DNA of 64,000 nucleotides from Aeromicrobium fastidiosum (GCF_017876595.1 NZ_JAGIOG010000001.1:3782001-3846000); one strand, 5' to 3'; positions 1 through 8,374 are shown, counted from the stretch's first letter. Program-made: numbers and translations. The notes: generated from the letters alone by a model not told the origin.

Positions 1-231
1 GCTCGCGACAGCCGCGATCTCGGCGTCGTCGGTCGAGACGAACACCGAGCCCACCGACGTGCACGCCTGCAGCGTGCGCACCGCCCGGGCCACGAGCGGC
101 TCACCTCCGAGCATCCGCAGGTTCTTGCGCGGGACGCCCTTGGAGCCGCCGCGTGCCGGGATGACGGCGCAGACGCCGCCCGACGACGCGACGGACTGCG
201 TGGTGCGCGTGGTGGCCAGCTCGTGGCTCAT
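1..231 (-). CDS. Acylneuraminate cytidylyltransferase (CMP-sialate/Kdn type), 5' part
   Basis: The first 77 codons of a minus-strand gene are present and the rest lies beyond the left edge. Residues 24-37 read IPARGGSKGVPRKN, the CTP-binding signature of CMP-sialic acid, CMP-Kdo and related sugar cytidylyltransferases; a second part of the fold, FVSTDD, follows about 33 residues later. Enzymes of this family activate nine-carbon ulosonic acids for surface polymers. The start is supported by a clear ribosome site (CAGGAG, six bases upstream of the ATG). The gene is divergent from the putative glycosyltransferase at 495, and a CDP-ribitol-type enzyme lies 4 kb away, which fits a wall-polymer locus. 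The exact sugar (Neu5Ac, Kdn, pseudaminate) cannot be read from this fragment. Confidence 0.85.
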   Translation of the reverse strand, partial: MSHELATTRTTQSVASSGGVCAVIPARGGSKGVPRKNLRMLGGEPLVARAVRTLQACTSVGSVFVSTDDAEIAAVAS

Positions 232-482
232 GCGGTCTCCTGCCGTTCGGTCGGGGCTGCTCGGTCTGGCTGCTCGGTCTGGTCGGCTGCTGCTGTGTCT
301 CGTCGTGACGCTAGGAAGGACCGGCGACCGGCGGGTGAACGCGACCACTCCGTGCCGCGAACGTCAGCGGTCGTGCGCACGTGCATCGCCGTCCGGGGTC
401 CCCGCGCCGACGACACGGACAACCGCCGCCCAACAGTCGGTGAACCGTTCCGGACGTGCCCTCCGAGGGTGTTCCGCCCGGT

Positions 483-488
483 TACCGT
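483..488 (+). promoter_or_regulatory. -10 hexamer TACCGT, leaderless start
   Basis: TACCGT ends six bases before the GTG at 495. No Shine-Dalgarno sequence fits either this GTG or the GTG at 456. The spacing is that of a leaderless transcript and favours 495 as the start. Confidence 0.4.
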
Positions 489-494
489 GCGGGA

Positions 495-1808
495 GTGGCA
501 CTCCCCGCGCATCCCGGCCGACCGACCGATCCCGCCGCCCGCACGGCGCTGCTCGTCGCCGCCTTCGACTCCCAGCTCAAGTGGTGCGCCGGCATCCGCG
601 ACGAGCTGCAGCGGCGTGGCTTCTCATCTCGGGTCGTCGTGCCCGACACCCGCTCGGCGCTCTCGCCGCAGCAGGTCCGCGACGCCGGCTTCGCCCGGGT
701 CGACCGGCTGCCGTGGGACGAGCTCGTGGGTGCCTGCCTGTCGAGCGACGTCGTCGTCAGCTCGCTGGCAGGGCCGTCGACGCACCGCCTGTCGCGGGCC
801 GTCGCGACCGCGCTCGACGCCCGTGGCACCGGACCGGGGCCGGGGCCCGTGCTCGTGTCGGGCTGGGTCGGGATCATCATCGAGAAGATCACGGCCGGCT
901 ACCTCGACCGCTCGGGCACCGATGTCGTCGCGGTCAACTCGACGGGCGACCTGGAGCACTTCGTCAGCACCGGCAGCACCCTCGGCATCCCCACCGACAA
1001 CCTGGTGCTCTCGGGACTGCCCTTCCTGTCGGCCGATCCGCTGCCGGCTCGAGGCGGTCCCGTCACGACCGTCCTGTACGCCGACCAGCCCACGGTTCCC
1101 GCCTCGGCGGCGGAGCGCTCGTACGTCTACCGGCGGCTGGTCGAGCACGCCCGGCTGCACCCCGACCGCGAGGTGCTGCTCAAGCCCCGCCATCGCCCCG
1201 GCGAGGACACCTTCCACCGCATGTCGCACCACCCCGTCGACCTGCTCCCAGCCGGTGAGCTGCCCGCCAACTTCCGCATCGTCCACACCCCCATCACCGA
1301 GCTGCTCCCCCGCGTCGACCTGCTGGTCACGATGTCGTCGACGGCGTGCCTGGAGGCCCTCGACCACGGCACGCGGGTGGCGCTGGTGCTCGACCTGGGT
1401 GTGCACGAGCGTCACGGCAACCATGTCTTCGTCGACAGCGGTCTGCTGCGGACGTTCGACCAGATCGACACCGGCGACCTCGGCGAGCCGTCGCCCCGGT
1501 TCGTCGAGAGCTGGTTCGGCCGTCGCCACAGCCCCGCACCCGTCGTGATCGCCGATCGCGTGGAGGCGCTGCTCGCGTCGGGGCACCGACCAGCCCGCGA
1601 CGTGTGGCGCAGCGCCTACTTCCGCAGCGCGGTCGACCTGCACGACCCGCCCGTCGAGCACGGGCCGCGCTGGATGACGCGGGCGTGGGCACGTCGCATC
1701 GAGGCGCACGGCGCGCTGTGGGGGACGGTCGCCTACGGTGCCACGGTGCTCCTGCCACCCGCCGTGGTCATCCCCGTGCGCCGGCTCGCCGCGTCACGGC
1801 GGGGTTGA
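495..1808 (+). CDS. Putative glycosyltransferase, DUF6716-like
   Basis: This 437-residue soluble protein resembles the actinobacterial DUF6716 putative glycosyltransferases, which are often found beside acylneuraminate cytidylyltransferases, as here (divergent gene at 1-231). The N-terminal stretch TALLVAAFDSQLKW looks like the first strand-turn of a GT-B fold. Later landmarks are LVSGWVGIIIEKI near residue 120, LLKPRHRP near 220, and MSSTACLEALDHGTRVALVLDLG near 280-300, which resembles the C-terminal nucleotide-sugar pocket of GT-B enzymes. The family name comes from recall of the fold and context, and the sugar and acceptor are unknown. The frame is open from a GTG at 456; I prefer GTG 495 because of the -10 hexamer just before it. 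Confidence 0.6.
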   Translation: MALPAHPGRPTDPAARTALLVAAFDSQLKWCAGIRDELQRRGFSSRVVVPDTRSALSPQQVRDAGFARVDRLPWDELVGACLSSDVVVSSLAGPSTHRLSRAVATALDARGTGPGPGPVLVSGWVGIIIEKITAGYLDRSGTDVVAVNSTGDLEHFVSTGSTLGIPTDNLVLSGLPFLSADPLPARGGPVTTVLYADQPTVPASAAERSYVYRRLVEHARLHPDREVLLKPRHRPGEDTFHRMSHHPVDLLPAGELPANFRIVHTPITELLPRVDLLVTMSSTACLEALDHGTRVALVLDLGVHERHGNHVFVDSGLLRTFDQIDTGDLGEPSPRFVESWFGRRHSPAPVVIADRVEALLASGHRPARDVWRSAYFRSAVDLHDPPVEHGPRWMTRAWARRIEAHGALWGTVAYGATVLLPPAVVIPVRRLAASRRG

Positions 1809-1884
1809 CGCGCGCCGACCCTCCGGAGACAGATAGTCTGCCAGCGTCCCCGCCAGCGGTGGCGGGCCTCGGGAAGGAACTCAC

Positions 1885-3033
1885 ATGTCATCTGAAGATC
1901 TCGTCCGCGAGGCGCAGGACCCGGCCACGCCGGCTGCCCGCCTCGCCGAGCTCGCGCAGGCCGATCGCGCCACGTGGCCGGCCATCGTGTTCCACCCCAA
2001 CGCCTACGACGGCCTGCTGCAGTGGCTCGGCGAGCGCGGCGACCCCACGATCAGTGCGGCCCTGGCGGCTCGCACGTCCCACGCGGCCACGTTGCAGTCC
2101 GCCGCGCCGGCAGCTGCTGCCCCGGTCGAGCCCACGCCCGCGGCACCCGTCGCCGCGACGCCGGTCGAGCCCGAGCCCGTCGCCCCCGCCTCGCCCGTCG
2201 CTGAGCCCGTGGTCCCCGTCGCCGGACAGACCGACGGACAGGCGGCTGAGCCCACGTCCCCGGTCGCCGAGCCGACCGTCGTCATCCCGGCCGAGGAGCC
2301 GGCACCGGCTCAGGCCGCCGCGTCCGAGCCGACGTCGGTCTTCTCGGCCCAGCCCGCCCAGCCTGCCTACCCCGCTGCGCAGCCCGCCTACCCGGCTGCG
2401 CAGCCCTTGTACGCCGAGGCACAGCCCGCGCAGACTGCGGCATTCGGTGCCGTCCCGCCCGGTGGCGACGGACAGCCTCCCGCCGGCACCCCCGGTGGCG
2501 GAGCCAAGAAGAGCCTCCCCGTCGCGGCGGTGATCGCCCTGACCGTGTTGGTCGTGCTCCTGATCGGCGGTGCCGCCTTCGGTGCCACCAAGATCTTCGG
2601 CGGCGACGACGACGATCCCCCGGTCTCGGCAGGCGACAACAAGACCACCGACGCCCCCGACGCCGACGACGAGACGGACGAGCCGTCCGACCCGACGCCC
2701 ACGCCGAGCGCCACGACCGACGCTCCGGGCGGCACGGGATCGTCGAGCGAGTTCTGCACCGAGCTGGGCAACATCCAGACCAAGAGCCTCGAGGCGTTCA
2801 GCGGCGGCAGCACGCCCGACCTGAGCAAGATCCAGGACACCGCCCGCGAGCTCGTCGAGGCCTACGACGACCTCGGCGACATCGCTCCCCCCGAGATCAA
2901 GAGCGACATCGAGGTCATGTCGAAGTTCCTGAACTCGATGATGAACCCGTCCGGCGGGGCTCCGACCGGCATGGACGAGTACATCGGTGCGGCACAGCGC
3001 ATCGGCACGTACTACGCGCAGAACTGCCTCTGA
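1885..3033 (+). CDS. Single-pass membrane protein with N-terminal variant leucine-rich-repeat-like domain
   Basis: The 382-residue protein has three parts. Residues 1-65 form a short helical domain (REAQDPATPAARLAELA, then VFHPNAYDGLLQWL) that resembles the variant leucine-rich-repeat domain seen in many actinobacterial membrane proteins. Residues 70-205 are a low-complexity Pro/Ala/Val linker with tandem AQPAYPA units. One transmembrane helix lies at about 211-234. After an Asp-rich and Thr/Pro-rich stretch, a small external domain contains two cysteines (about 290 and 381) that could form a disulfide. The domain order suggests a cytoplasmic N terminus and an exported C terminus. The start is set by GGAAGG nine bases upstream. 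Its function is unknown. A GC-rich hairpin follows the stop. Confidence 0.75.
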   Translation: MSSEDLVREAQDPATPAARLAELAQADRATWPAIVFHPNAYDGLLQWLGERGDPTISAALAARTSHAATLQSAAPAAAAPVEPTPAAPVAATPVEPEPVAPASPVAEPVVPVAGQTDGQAAEPTSPVAEPTVVIPAEEPAPAQAAASEPTSVFSAQPAQPAYPAAQPAYPAAQPLYAEAQPAQTAAFGAVPPGGDGQPPAGTPGGGAKKSLPVAAVIALTVLVVLLIGGAAFGATKIFGGDDDDPPVSAGDNKTTDAPDADDETDEPSDPTPTPSATTDAPGGTGSSSEFCTELGNIQTKSLEAFSGGSTPDLSKIQDTARELVEAYDDLGDIAPPEIKSDIEVMSKFLNSMMNPSGGAPTGMDEYIGAAQRIGTYYAQNCL

Positions 3034-3053
3034 CCGGCATCAGCTGAGCCGGG

Positions 3054-3092
3054 CCCCGCGTCCGCCGCCCCTGTCGGGGCTAGGGCGCGGGG
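3054..3092. terminator. Bidirectional hairpin between convergent genes
   Basis: Outer arms CCCCGCG and CGCGGGG enclose an inner perfect hairpin GCCCC-TGTC-GGGGC at 3067-3080. It lies between the ends of the convergent genes at 1885-3033 and 3080-3475 and overlaps the last codons of the second. There is no clear U-tract. Confidence 0.5.
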
Positions 3093-3475
3093 GTCGGGCT
3101 GGGCGTGGGCGTGCGCAGCTCGTCGGACGTCGACGTCCACGTGAAGTCGCCGTCGGGACCGTCGATCGTGACGGTCGCGAGGGCGATCTTCTCCTCGCCC
3201 GTCGCGCGGCGCACGCTGCACCGGAACCGGGTGCCGACCTTGGAGTCGACCTTCTTGGGGCACTTGATGCGCAGATCGGTGCCCGCGCGGCGCTCGAGCC
3301 GGCGCTCGATGTTCTCGACGACCCCGTTGGTCGACATGTAGACGATCGCATCGGGCGTGGCCACGGCCTCGGGCTCGTCGTCACCACCGCCGGCGGAGGT
3401 CTTGATCATGAGGTAGACCGCGGCGACCAGGGCGATGGCCACGACGCCGAGCATGATGTTGATGAACGTCTTCAC
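3080..3475 (-). CDS. DUF4333-like membrane-anchored protein
   Basis: The protein of about 131 residues has an N-terminal membrane helix (IMLGVVAIALVAAVYLMI) followed by an external domain. The pair of cysteines in IKCPKK and RCSVRR, with an intervening VGTRF, matches the small DUF4333 domain of actinobacterial secreted proteins. The C terminus is a Thr/Pro tail. No function is established for the family. An ATG exists at 3484, but TAGGAT lies seven bases upstream of the GTG at 3475, which suggests leaderless initiation there. It is divergent from the LapA-like gene at 3560. Confidence 0.7.
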   Translation of the reverse strand: MKTFINIMLGVVAIALVAAVYLMIKTSAGGGDDEPEAVATPDAIVYMSTNGVVENIERRLERRAGTDLRIKCPKKVDSKVGTRFRCSVRRATGEEKIALATVTIDGPDGDFTWTSTSDELRTPTPSPTPAP

Positions 3476-3482
3476 CGTCCGC

Positions 3483-3488
3483 ATCCTA
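3483..3488 (-). promoter_or_regulatory. -10 hexamer TAGGAT, leaderless start
   Basis: On the minus strand TAGGAT ends seven bases before the GTG at 3475. The same arrangement recurs before many genes in the window. Confidence 0.4.
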
Positions 3489-3559
3489 TCCGCGCCCCGT
3501 GAGTGCCGCGCACCTGATCACGACGGGCGAGGCAGCCGGCATGCTGGCACGATGGGCGC

Positions 3560-3982
3560 ATGACGAGCCCCCTTGCCGACGGACCCGACCGCACTCCCGC
3601 CGATCCCACGATCGACGCCCCCGCCGCGACCGCTCGCCCCGACTCCGGTCCCGCCGCCGTCCCGACCGCTGACCGTCCCGCCACCCCGTCCGCCGGTCTC
3701 GACCGCAAGGGCCGCGTCAAGCGCACCCGCGCCAGCGGTCTGTGGATCGGACTCATCAGCGCCGCCGTGCTGGCCGTCGGCTTCCTGGTGTTCATCGCGC
3801 AGAACTCCGAGAAGGTGTCGATCAAGTTCCTCGGGTTCGAGGGTCAGCTCTCGCTCGCGATCGCGCTGCTGCTGTCGGCCGTCATCGGCGCCCTCGTCGT
3901 GGCGGTGCCCGGCATCGTCCGCATCGGTCAGCTGCGCCGGGCGCTCCGCAAGAACGCGAAGCACCAGGACGCAGGCAGCTGA
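3560..3982 (+). CDS. LapA/DUF1049-domain membrane protein
   Basis: The 140-residue protein has a disordered Pro/Ala-rich N terminus (1-50), then a basic stretch RKGRVKRTRAS. Two membrane helices follow at about 60-80 and 98-121, linked by FIAQNSEKVSIKFLGFEGQLSL. That linker with its N-x-x-x-V-x-I-x-F-L-G pattern is typical of the LapA (lipopolysaccharide assembly A, DUF1049) domain. In actinomycetes, which lack LPS, the family is of unknown role. The C terminus is basic. The stop lies four bases from the stop of the convergent cytidylyltransferase gene, so any shared terminator must lie inside a coding region. Confidence 0.75.
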   Translation: MTSPLADGPDRTPADPTIDAPAATARPDSGPAAVPTADRPATPSAGLDRKGRVKRTRASGLWIGLISAAVLAVGFLVFIAQNSEKVSIKFLGFEGQLSLAIALLLSAVIGALVVAVPGIVRIGQLRRALRKNAKHQDAGS

Positions 3983-3986
3983 CCTC

Positions 3987-5408
3987 TCAGCTGCCGCCGC
4001 CGATCGCGGCAGGACCGTCCTCGCGGCGGATGTCGATGATGTGGCCGGTCTGCTGCGACAGCAGCACGTCCAGCGACTGCAGCGCCACGACCTTCGAGCT
4101 CAGCAGGGTGCCCTCGGGCTCCTCGCCGAAGGCCTTGGTGCGCATGGGGGTGCCGGTGCGCTCGGGGTTGACGCAGTTGACCCGCACCTCGCCGGCCCAC
4201 TCGTCGGCGAGCGCCTGCGTCAGGTTGACGACGGCGGCCTTGGCCGAGGAGTAGAGCGAGTAGCCGCCGCGACCGCGCGTGTACGACGACGACGTGAACA
4301 ACAGCAGAGAGCCTCCTGCTGCGGCCAGGTGGGGGTAGAACTCCTGGGCGATGAAGATGGGCGCGAGGTAGTTGATCTCGGTCGCGGCGAAGATCGTCTC
4401 CTCCGACGTGTCGGCGAGGTCCTCGATGACCAGCACGCCTGCGGTGTTGACGACGAAGTCGATCGTGTCGGCGGTCTCGAGCACGGTCTTGGCCGCGGCG
4501 GCGAGGTCCTCGCGCCGGTCGACGTGCGTGTTGGTGGACGACCGCGAGAACGTGTGGACCGTGGCGCCGAAACCGCGCGCGAGCTCGGCGATGTCGCCGC
4601 CGATGCCGTACGAGCCGCCGAAGACGACCATGGTCTTGCCGGCGAGAGCCGCACGGTACTGCTCGTCGGTCAGCTGGTCGGGCACGTCGGCCGAGTGCAG
4701 CTGGAAGAGCTTGTCGGCGATGTAGACGTCGATCGGCTCGGTGACCTTCATGTTGCGGTCGTGACCCGTGACGACGGCGATCGGCACCTCCGGCAGGTAG
4801 CGCAGCACCACGGTGCAGTCGTCGGTCGCGGTGAAGTCGGGGTCCTGCCAGGCCAGCTCGTAGGCGCGGCGGATGACCGACAGCCGGAAGGCCTGCGGGG
4901 TCTGGCCGCGGCGCAGCAGCGAGCGCTGCAGGACGTCCTCGATCGTCTCGGTCTCGCCGGCCGGGGTGTCGTGCACCTGCACGATCGTGTCGGCCGACGG
5001 GATCGCGGTGTCGACGGCTTGGTGCGTCGCCAGCGCGGCCACGACGTCGCCGATGATGGTCTGCGACACCAGCGGCCGGACGGCGTCGTGGAACAGGACG
5101 TTACACTCGTCGCTGCCCAGCGCCTCGAGCGCGCGGCTGGTCGACTCGTTGCGCGTCTGGCCGCCCTCGACGATCTGGGTGACCTTGCCGTAGCCGCCGT
5201 TCTGCACGATCGCCCGGACGGGATCGAGGTGACCCGGCGTCATCAGGATCACGATCTCGTCGATCAGCGGCGACGCCTCGAAGGCGGCGATCGTGTGCTC
5301 GATGATCGTCTTGCCGGCGATCTTGATGAGCTGTTTGGGGATCGAGAGGCCGACCCTCGTACCGGTGCCACCCGCGAGGATGACGGCCACGTTGCGCAGT
5401 TCAGTCAC
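3987..5408 (-). CDS. Bifunctional cytidylyltransferase / SDR reductase (CDP-ribitol type)
   Basis: The 473-residue protein joins two enzymes. Residues 1-230 are an IspD/TarI-type cytidylyltransferase with LAGGTGTRVGLSIPKQL at 11-27 and FHDAVRPLV near 105. Residues 235-473 are a short-chain dehydrogenase with a GGSYGIGG nucleotide loop near 265, VVNTAG, and a YSSAK active-site pair near 385. Fusions of this order and length are known from Haemophilus (Bcs1/Acs1), where they reduce ribulose-5-phosphate and make CDP-ribitol for capsule. In Gram-positives the same steps are split as TarJ and TarI for teichoic acid. A role in a ribitol-containing wall polymer is therefore inferred. The GTG start has TAGCCT six bases upstream and no Shine-Dalgarno. 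Confidence 0.85.
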   Translation of the reverse strand: MTELRNVAVILAGGTGTRVGLSIPKQLIKIAGKTIIEHTIAAFEASPLIDEIVILMTPGHLDPVRAIVQNGGYGKVTQIVEGGQTRNESTSRALEALGSDECNVLFHDAVRPLVSQTIIGDVVAALATHQAVDTAIPSADTIVQVHDTPAGETETIEDVLQRSLLRRGQTPQAFRLSVIRRAYELAWQDPDFTATDDCTVVLRYLPEVPIAVVTGHDRNMKVTEPIDVYIADKLFQLHSADVPDQLTDEQYRAALAGKTMVVFGGSYGIGGDIAELARGFGATVHTFSRSSTNTHVDRREDLAAAAKTVLETADTIDFVVNTAGVLVIEDLADTSEETIFAATEINYLAPIFIAQEFYPHLAAAGGSLLLFTSSSYTRGRGGYSLYSSAKAAVVNLTQALADEWAGEVRVNCVNPERTGTPMRTKAFGEEPEGTLLSSKVVALQSLDVLLSQQTGHIIDIRREDGPAAIGGGS

Positions 5409-5414
5409 CCGACG

Positions 5415-5420
5415 AGGCTA
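5415..5420 (-). promoter_or_regulatory. -10 hexamer TAGCCT, leaderless start
   Basis: TAGCCT ends six bases before the GTG at 5408. The module GGTAGCCTCG-CGGGTGAC is nearly identical to that before the gene starting at 29034. Confidence 0.45.
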
Positions 5421-5454
5421 CCGGTCCCCGCTCCCCCAGCCCGCACCCCAGCAC

Positions 5455-5536
5455 CGCGAGTGGCGCAGTTTCGCGCTTCTGAGACGGCGATTCCCGCCGA
5501 TCTGCGCCACTCGCGCACCGGATTGCGCCACTCGCG
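5455..5536. repeat. Palindromic intergenic array, copy 1 (CGCGAGTGGCGCA)
   Basis: A 13-base unit CGCGAGTGGCGCA at 5455-5467 is followed by two inverted copies, TGCGCCACTCGCG, at 5503-5515 and 5524-5536. The same layout with almost the same spacing is found at 49284-49364. It lies upstream of the cytidylyltransferase gene and downstream of the siderophore-interacting protein gene, both on the minus strand. Confidence 0.85.
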
Positions 5537-5556
5537 AGGACGTGGCGCGGGTCGGA

Positions 5557-6396
5557 TCAGGTCGACGGTCGGATGACGGCGTCGGTCTGCTGCGACTTCC
5601 AGGCCCGGAAGCCCTCCTCGGTCGTGCCGCGACGCCAGTAGGCCGACACCGAGACGTCACGCCGATCGACGCCTCGATCTCGCAGCACGTACGGCCGCAC
5701 GCTCTTGAGCAACGCCGACTCCCCGTGGACGAACGCCTGCACCCGACCCTCGCGCCACGGCATCGCCCGGACGGCGTCGTCGAGCAGCGTCGTGGTGCCG
5801 GCCGCGGCGTCGCCCCGGTGCAGCCAGTGCAGCTCGAGGCCCGCGGGGCCGTCCAGGTCGAGCTCGTCGGCGGGGCCGTCGACCTCGATGAACGCGACGG
5901 CGGTCGCATCGTCATCGAGCGCACCGATCGACGCCGCGATGGCCGGGAGACCTGCCTCGTCACCGACGAACAGGTGCCAGTCGGCAGCGGGATCGGGCGC
6001 GTAGCCGCCGTTGGGACCGCGCAGGTGGATCGTGTCGCCGGGCTGAGCGCCGGCTGCCCACGGGCCGGCGACCCCCTCGTCACCATGGACGACGAAGTCG
6101 ATCGTCACGAGGCGCTGCTGCTCGTCGACCCCGCTGATCGTGTAGGTGCGCAGCGTGGGCCACGCCTCCTGCGGCATCGTCTGCTTGACGACATCGAGGT
6201 CGAGCGGCTCGGGGTAGTCGAAGCCGTCGGCCAGGAACACGAGCTTGACGTAGAGATCGGTGTAGCGCTGCGGGAGCGCCTCGACCCGGGCGGCGAAGAC
6301 ATCGAAGTCGTCACCCCCGAGGACGATCCGGCGCATCGACGGCGCGAGCTGCTCGGTGCGGACGACGGTCAGTCGAACAGGACGATTTGCGCTCAT
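5557..6396 (-). CDS. Siderophore-interacting protein (FAD-dependent ferric-siderophore reductase family)
   Basis: The protein of 279 residues matches the ViuB/SIP family, cytoplasmic flavin reductases that release iron from imported ferric-siderophores. Visible landmarks are RLTVVRTEQLAPSMRRIVLGG at the start of the FAD-binding barrel, the FAD motif RTYTISG, and the second domain with WHLFVGDEAGLPAI. The end has FVHGESALLKSVRPYV and SVSAYWRRGTTEEGFRAW, both characteristic of the family. The ATG at 6396 is chosen because AGGTGAGG lies upstream and because an ATG further upstream would run into the divergent gene's promoter. No siderophore uptake genes are adjacent. Confidence 0.9.
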   Translation of the reverse strand: MSANRPVRLTVVRTEQLAPSMRRIVLGGDDFDVFAARVEALPQRYTDLYVKLVFLADGFDYPEPLDLDVVKQTMPQEAWPTLRTYTISGVDEQQRLVTIDFVVHGDEGVAGPWAAGAQPGDTIHLRGPNGGYAPDPAADWHLFVGDEAGLPAIAASIGALDDDATAVAFIEVDGPADELDLDGPAGLELHWLHRGDAAAGTTTLLDDAVRAMPWREGRVQAFVHGESALLKSVRPYVLRDRGVDRRDVSVSAYWRRGTTEEGFRAWKSQQTDAVIRPST

Positions 6397-6415
6397 CTGG
6401 CTGGCCTCACCTGTG

Positions 6416-6421
6416 TAGCCT
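6416..6421 (+). promoter_or_regulatory. -10 hexamer TAGCCT, leaderless start
   Basis: TAGCCT ends six bases before the GTG at 6428. The divergent siderophore-reductase start is only 31 bases away, so the two promoters overlap. Confidence 0.4.
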
Positions 6422-6427
6422 ACTGGC

Positions 6428-8374
6428 GTGAACCACGGCATCGACATGACCCAGTTCGACCCCTCCGTCCGCGTTCAGGACGACCTCTTCCGGCACGTCA
6501 ACGGCCCGTGGCTCGAGCACACCGAGATCAAGCCCGACCGTGCGACGGCCGGCTCGTTCGTGACACTCGTCGACGAGGCCGAGGCCACGGTCCGGCAGAT
6601 CATCGAGACCGCGAGCGAAGCCCCCGCCGACGACGAGCAGCGCAAGATCGGCGATCTCTACGCCAGCTTCATGGACGAGGAGCGCATCGAGCGGCTCGGT
6701 GCCGAGCCCCTGGCAGCCGAGCTCGCCCAGGTCGACGCGATCACCGACATCGCCACGTTCGTGACGGTGCTGGGCGAGCTCGACCGGCAGGGCGTCGGCA
6801 GCGTGTTCGGCATGTACATCGGCCCCGACCGCGGCAACCCCGACCGCTACGTGACCCACCTCGGCCAGGGCGGCATCGGCCTGCCCGACGAGTCGTACTA
6901 CCGCGACGACGAGTCCGCCGACATCCGCTCGGCGTACGTCACGCACCTGACGACGCTGCTGGGCCTGGCCGGCCTCGACGACGCCGCAGGCCGTGCCGCT
7001 CGCATCATGGATCTCGAGACCCGGCTCGCCGCGCACCACTGGGACAGGGTTGCCTGCCGCGACGCGCAGAAGACCTACAACCTGCTCGACGTCGAGGGCC
7101 TGCAGGCCCTCTCGCCCTCGTTCGATTGGTCCGCCTGGTCGACCGGTGCCGAGGTGCCCGCCGCGGTCATCGCCGAGGTCGTCGTCTCGCAGCCGTCGTT
7201 CCTCGAGGGTCTCGAGACCCTGCTGGTCGCCGACGAGCTCGAGGCCTGGAAGGACTGGCTGCGCTGGCAGGTCGTCCACAGCGCGTCCCCCTATCTGTCA
7301 TCGGACTTCGTCGCCGCCAACTTCGAGTTCTACGGACGCACGCTCAGCGGCACCGACGAGCTGCGTCCCCGCTGGAAGCGGGGCGTGGGCTTCGTCGAGG
7401 GCGCGATGGGCGAGGCCGTGGGCAAGATCTACGTCCGCACCGAGTTCCCGCCCGCCTCGAAGGCGCGCATGACCGAGCTCATCGACAACCTGCTCGAGGC
7501 CTACCGCCAGAGCATCACGGCACTCACGTGGATGAGCGAGGACACCAAGAAGCGCGCCCACGACAAGCTCGACTCGTTCAACCCCAAGATCGGCCACCCT
7601 GACGAGTTCCGCGACTACTCGGCGCTCGAGACCGCACCCGACGACCTCCTCGGCAACGTGCGACGCGCGATCGCCGTGGCCACCGACCGCGAGCTCGCCA
7701 AGATCGGCTCCCCGATCGACCGCGACGAGTGGTACATGACGCCGCAGACCGTCAACGCCTACTACAACCCCACGATGAACGAGATCGTGTTCCCGGCAGC
7801 GATCCTGCAGCCGCCGTTCTTCCACGCCGACGCCGACGACGCCGTCAACTACGGCGCGATCGGTGCCGTCATCGGCCACGAGATCGGCCACGGCTTCGAC
7901 GACCAGGGATCGCAATACGACGGCACCGGCGCGCTCAGCAACTGGTGGACCGACGACGACCGGGCAGCCTTCGAGAAGCTCACCTCCGCCCTCGTGGCGC
8001 AGTACGACGAGCTGAGCCCCGCTGGAGCCGACGGCAAGACCGTCAACGGCTCGCTGACGATCGGCGAGAACATCGGCGACCTCGGCGGACTCGGCATCGC
8101 CCACCAGGCGTTCCGACTCACCGAGCCCTCCGCCGAGCCGATCGACGGCCTCACGCCCGACCAGCGGTTCTTCATCTCCTGGGCCCAGGCCTGGCAGTCC
8201 AAGGTCCGTCCCGCCGAGACGCTGCGCCGACTGACGCTCGACCCGCACTCCCCGCCGGAGTTCCGCTGCAACCAGGTCGTGCGCAACATCGACGCGTTCT
8301 ACGCCGCCTTCGACGTCACCCCCGACGACGGACTCTGGCTCGACCCCGCCGCACGCATCACGATCTGGTCGTGA
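6428..8374 (+). CDS. M13 family zinc metallopeptidase (PepO/neprilysin-like)
   Basis: This 648-residue protein is a full-length M13 peptidase, a family that cleaves short peptides. The zinc motif HEIGH is at 484-488 (in GHEIGHGFDDQG). The third-ligand motif GENIGDLGG lies about 60 residues later. An upstream NAYYNPTMNEIVFPAAILQPPF segment forms the substrate cleft, and the C terminus ends in the usual short tryptophan motif (TIWS). There is no signal peptide or membrane helix, so it is probably cytoplasmic, as in other actinomycetes. The N terminus DPSVRVQDDLFRHVNG aligns with family starts, which supports the GTG at 6428. It stands alone, with no obvious operon partner. Confidence 0.95.
   Translation: MNHGIDMTQFDPSVRVQDDLFRHVNGPWLEHTEIKPDRATAGSFVTLVDEAEATVRQIIETASEAPADDEQRKIGDLYASFMDEERIERLGAEPLAAELAQVDAITDIATFVTVLGELDRQGVGSVFGMYIGPDRGNPDRYVTHLGQGGIGLPDESYYRDDESADIRSAYVTHLTTLLGLAGLDDAAGRAARIMDLETRLAAHHWDRVACRDAQKTYNLLDVEGLQALSPSFDWSAWSTGAEVPAAVIAEVVVSQPSFLEGLETLLVADELEAWKDWLRWQVVHSASPYLSSDFVAANFEFYGRTLSGTDELRPRWKRGVGFVEGAMGEAVGKIYVRTEFPPASKARMTELIDNLLEAYRQSITALTWMSEDTKKRAHDKLDSFNPKIGHPDEFRDYSALETAPDDLLGNVRRAIAVATDRELAKIGSPIDRDEWYMTPQTVNAYYNPTMNEIVFPAAILQPPFFHADADDAVNYGAIGAVIGHEIGHGFDDQGSQYDGTGALSNWWTDDDRAAFEKLTSALVAQYDELSPAGADGKTVNGSLTIGENIGDLGGLGIAHQAFRLTEPSAEPIDGLTPDQRFFISWAQAWQSKVRPAETLRRLTLDPHSPPEFRCNQVVRNIDAFYAAFDVTPDDGLWLDPAARITIWS

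Noticed and set aside
5455..5536. Repeats considered as a CRISPR array
   Set aside because: The units are only 13 bases, two are inverted, and spacing is 8-35 bases. There are no equal spacers and no cas genes.
3573..5576. A long plus-strand open frame of 667 codons over the cytidylyltransferase gene
   Set aside because: It is the antisense shadow of genes with clear family motifs on the other strand; its product is low-complexity Arg/Val/Asp, typical of high-GC shadows.
6391..6430. Iron box (IdeR/DtxR) upstream of the siderophore-interacting protein
   Set aside because: TAGGCTA and AGGTGAGG are suggestive halves, but the palindrome is too poor to claim a site.
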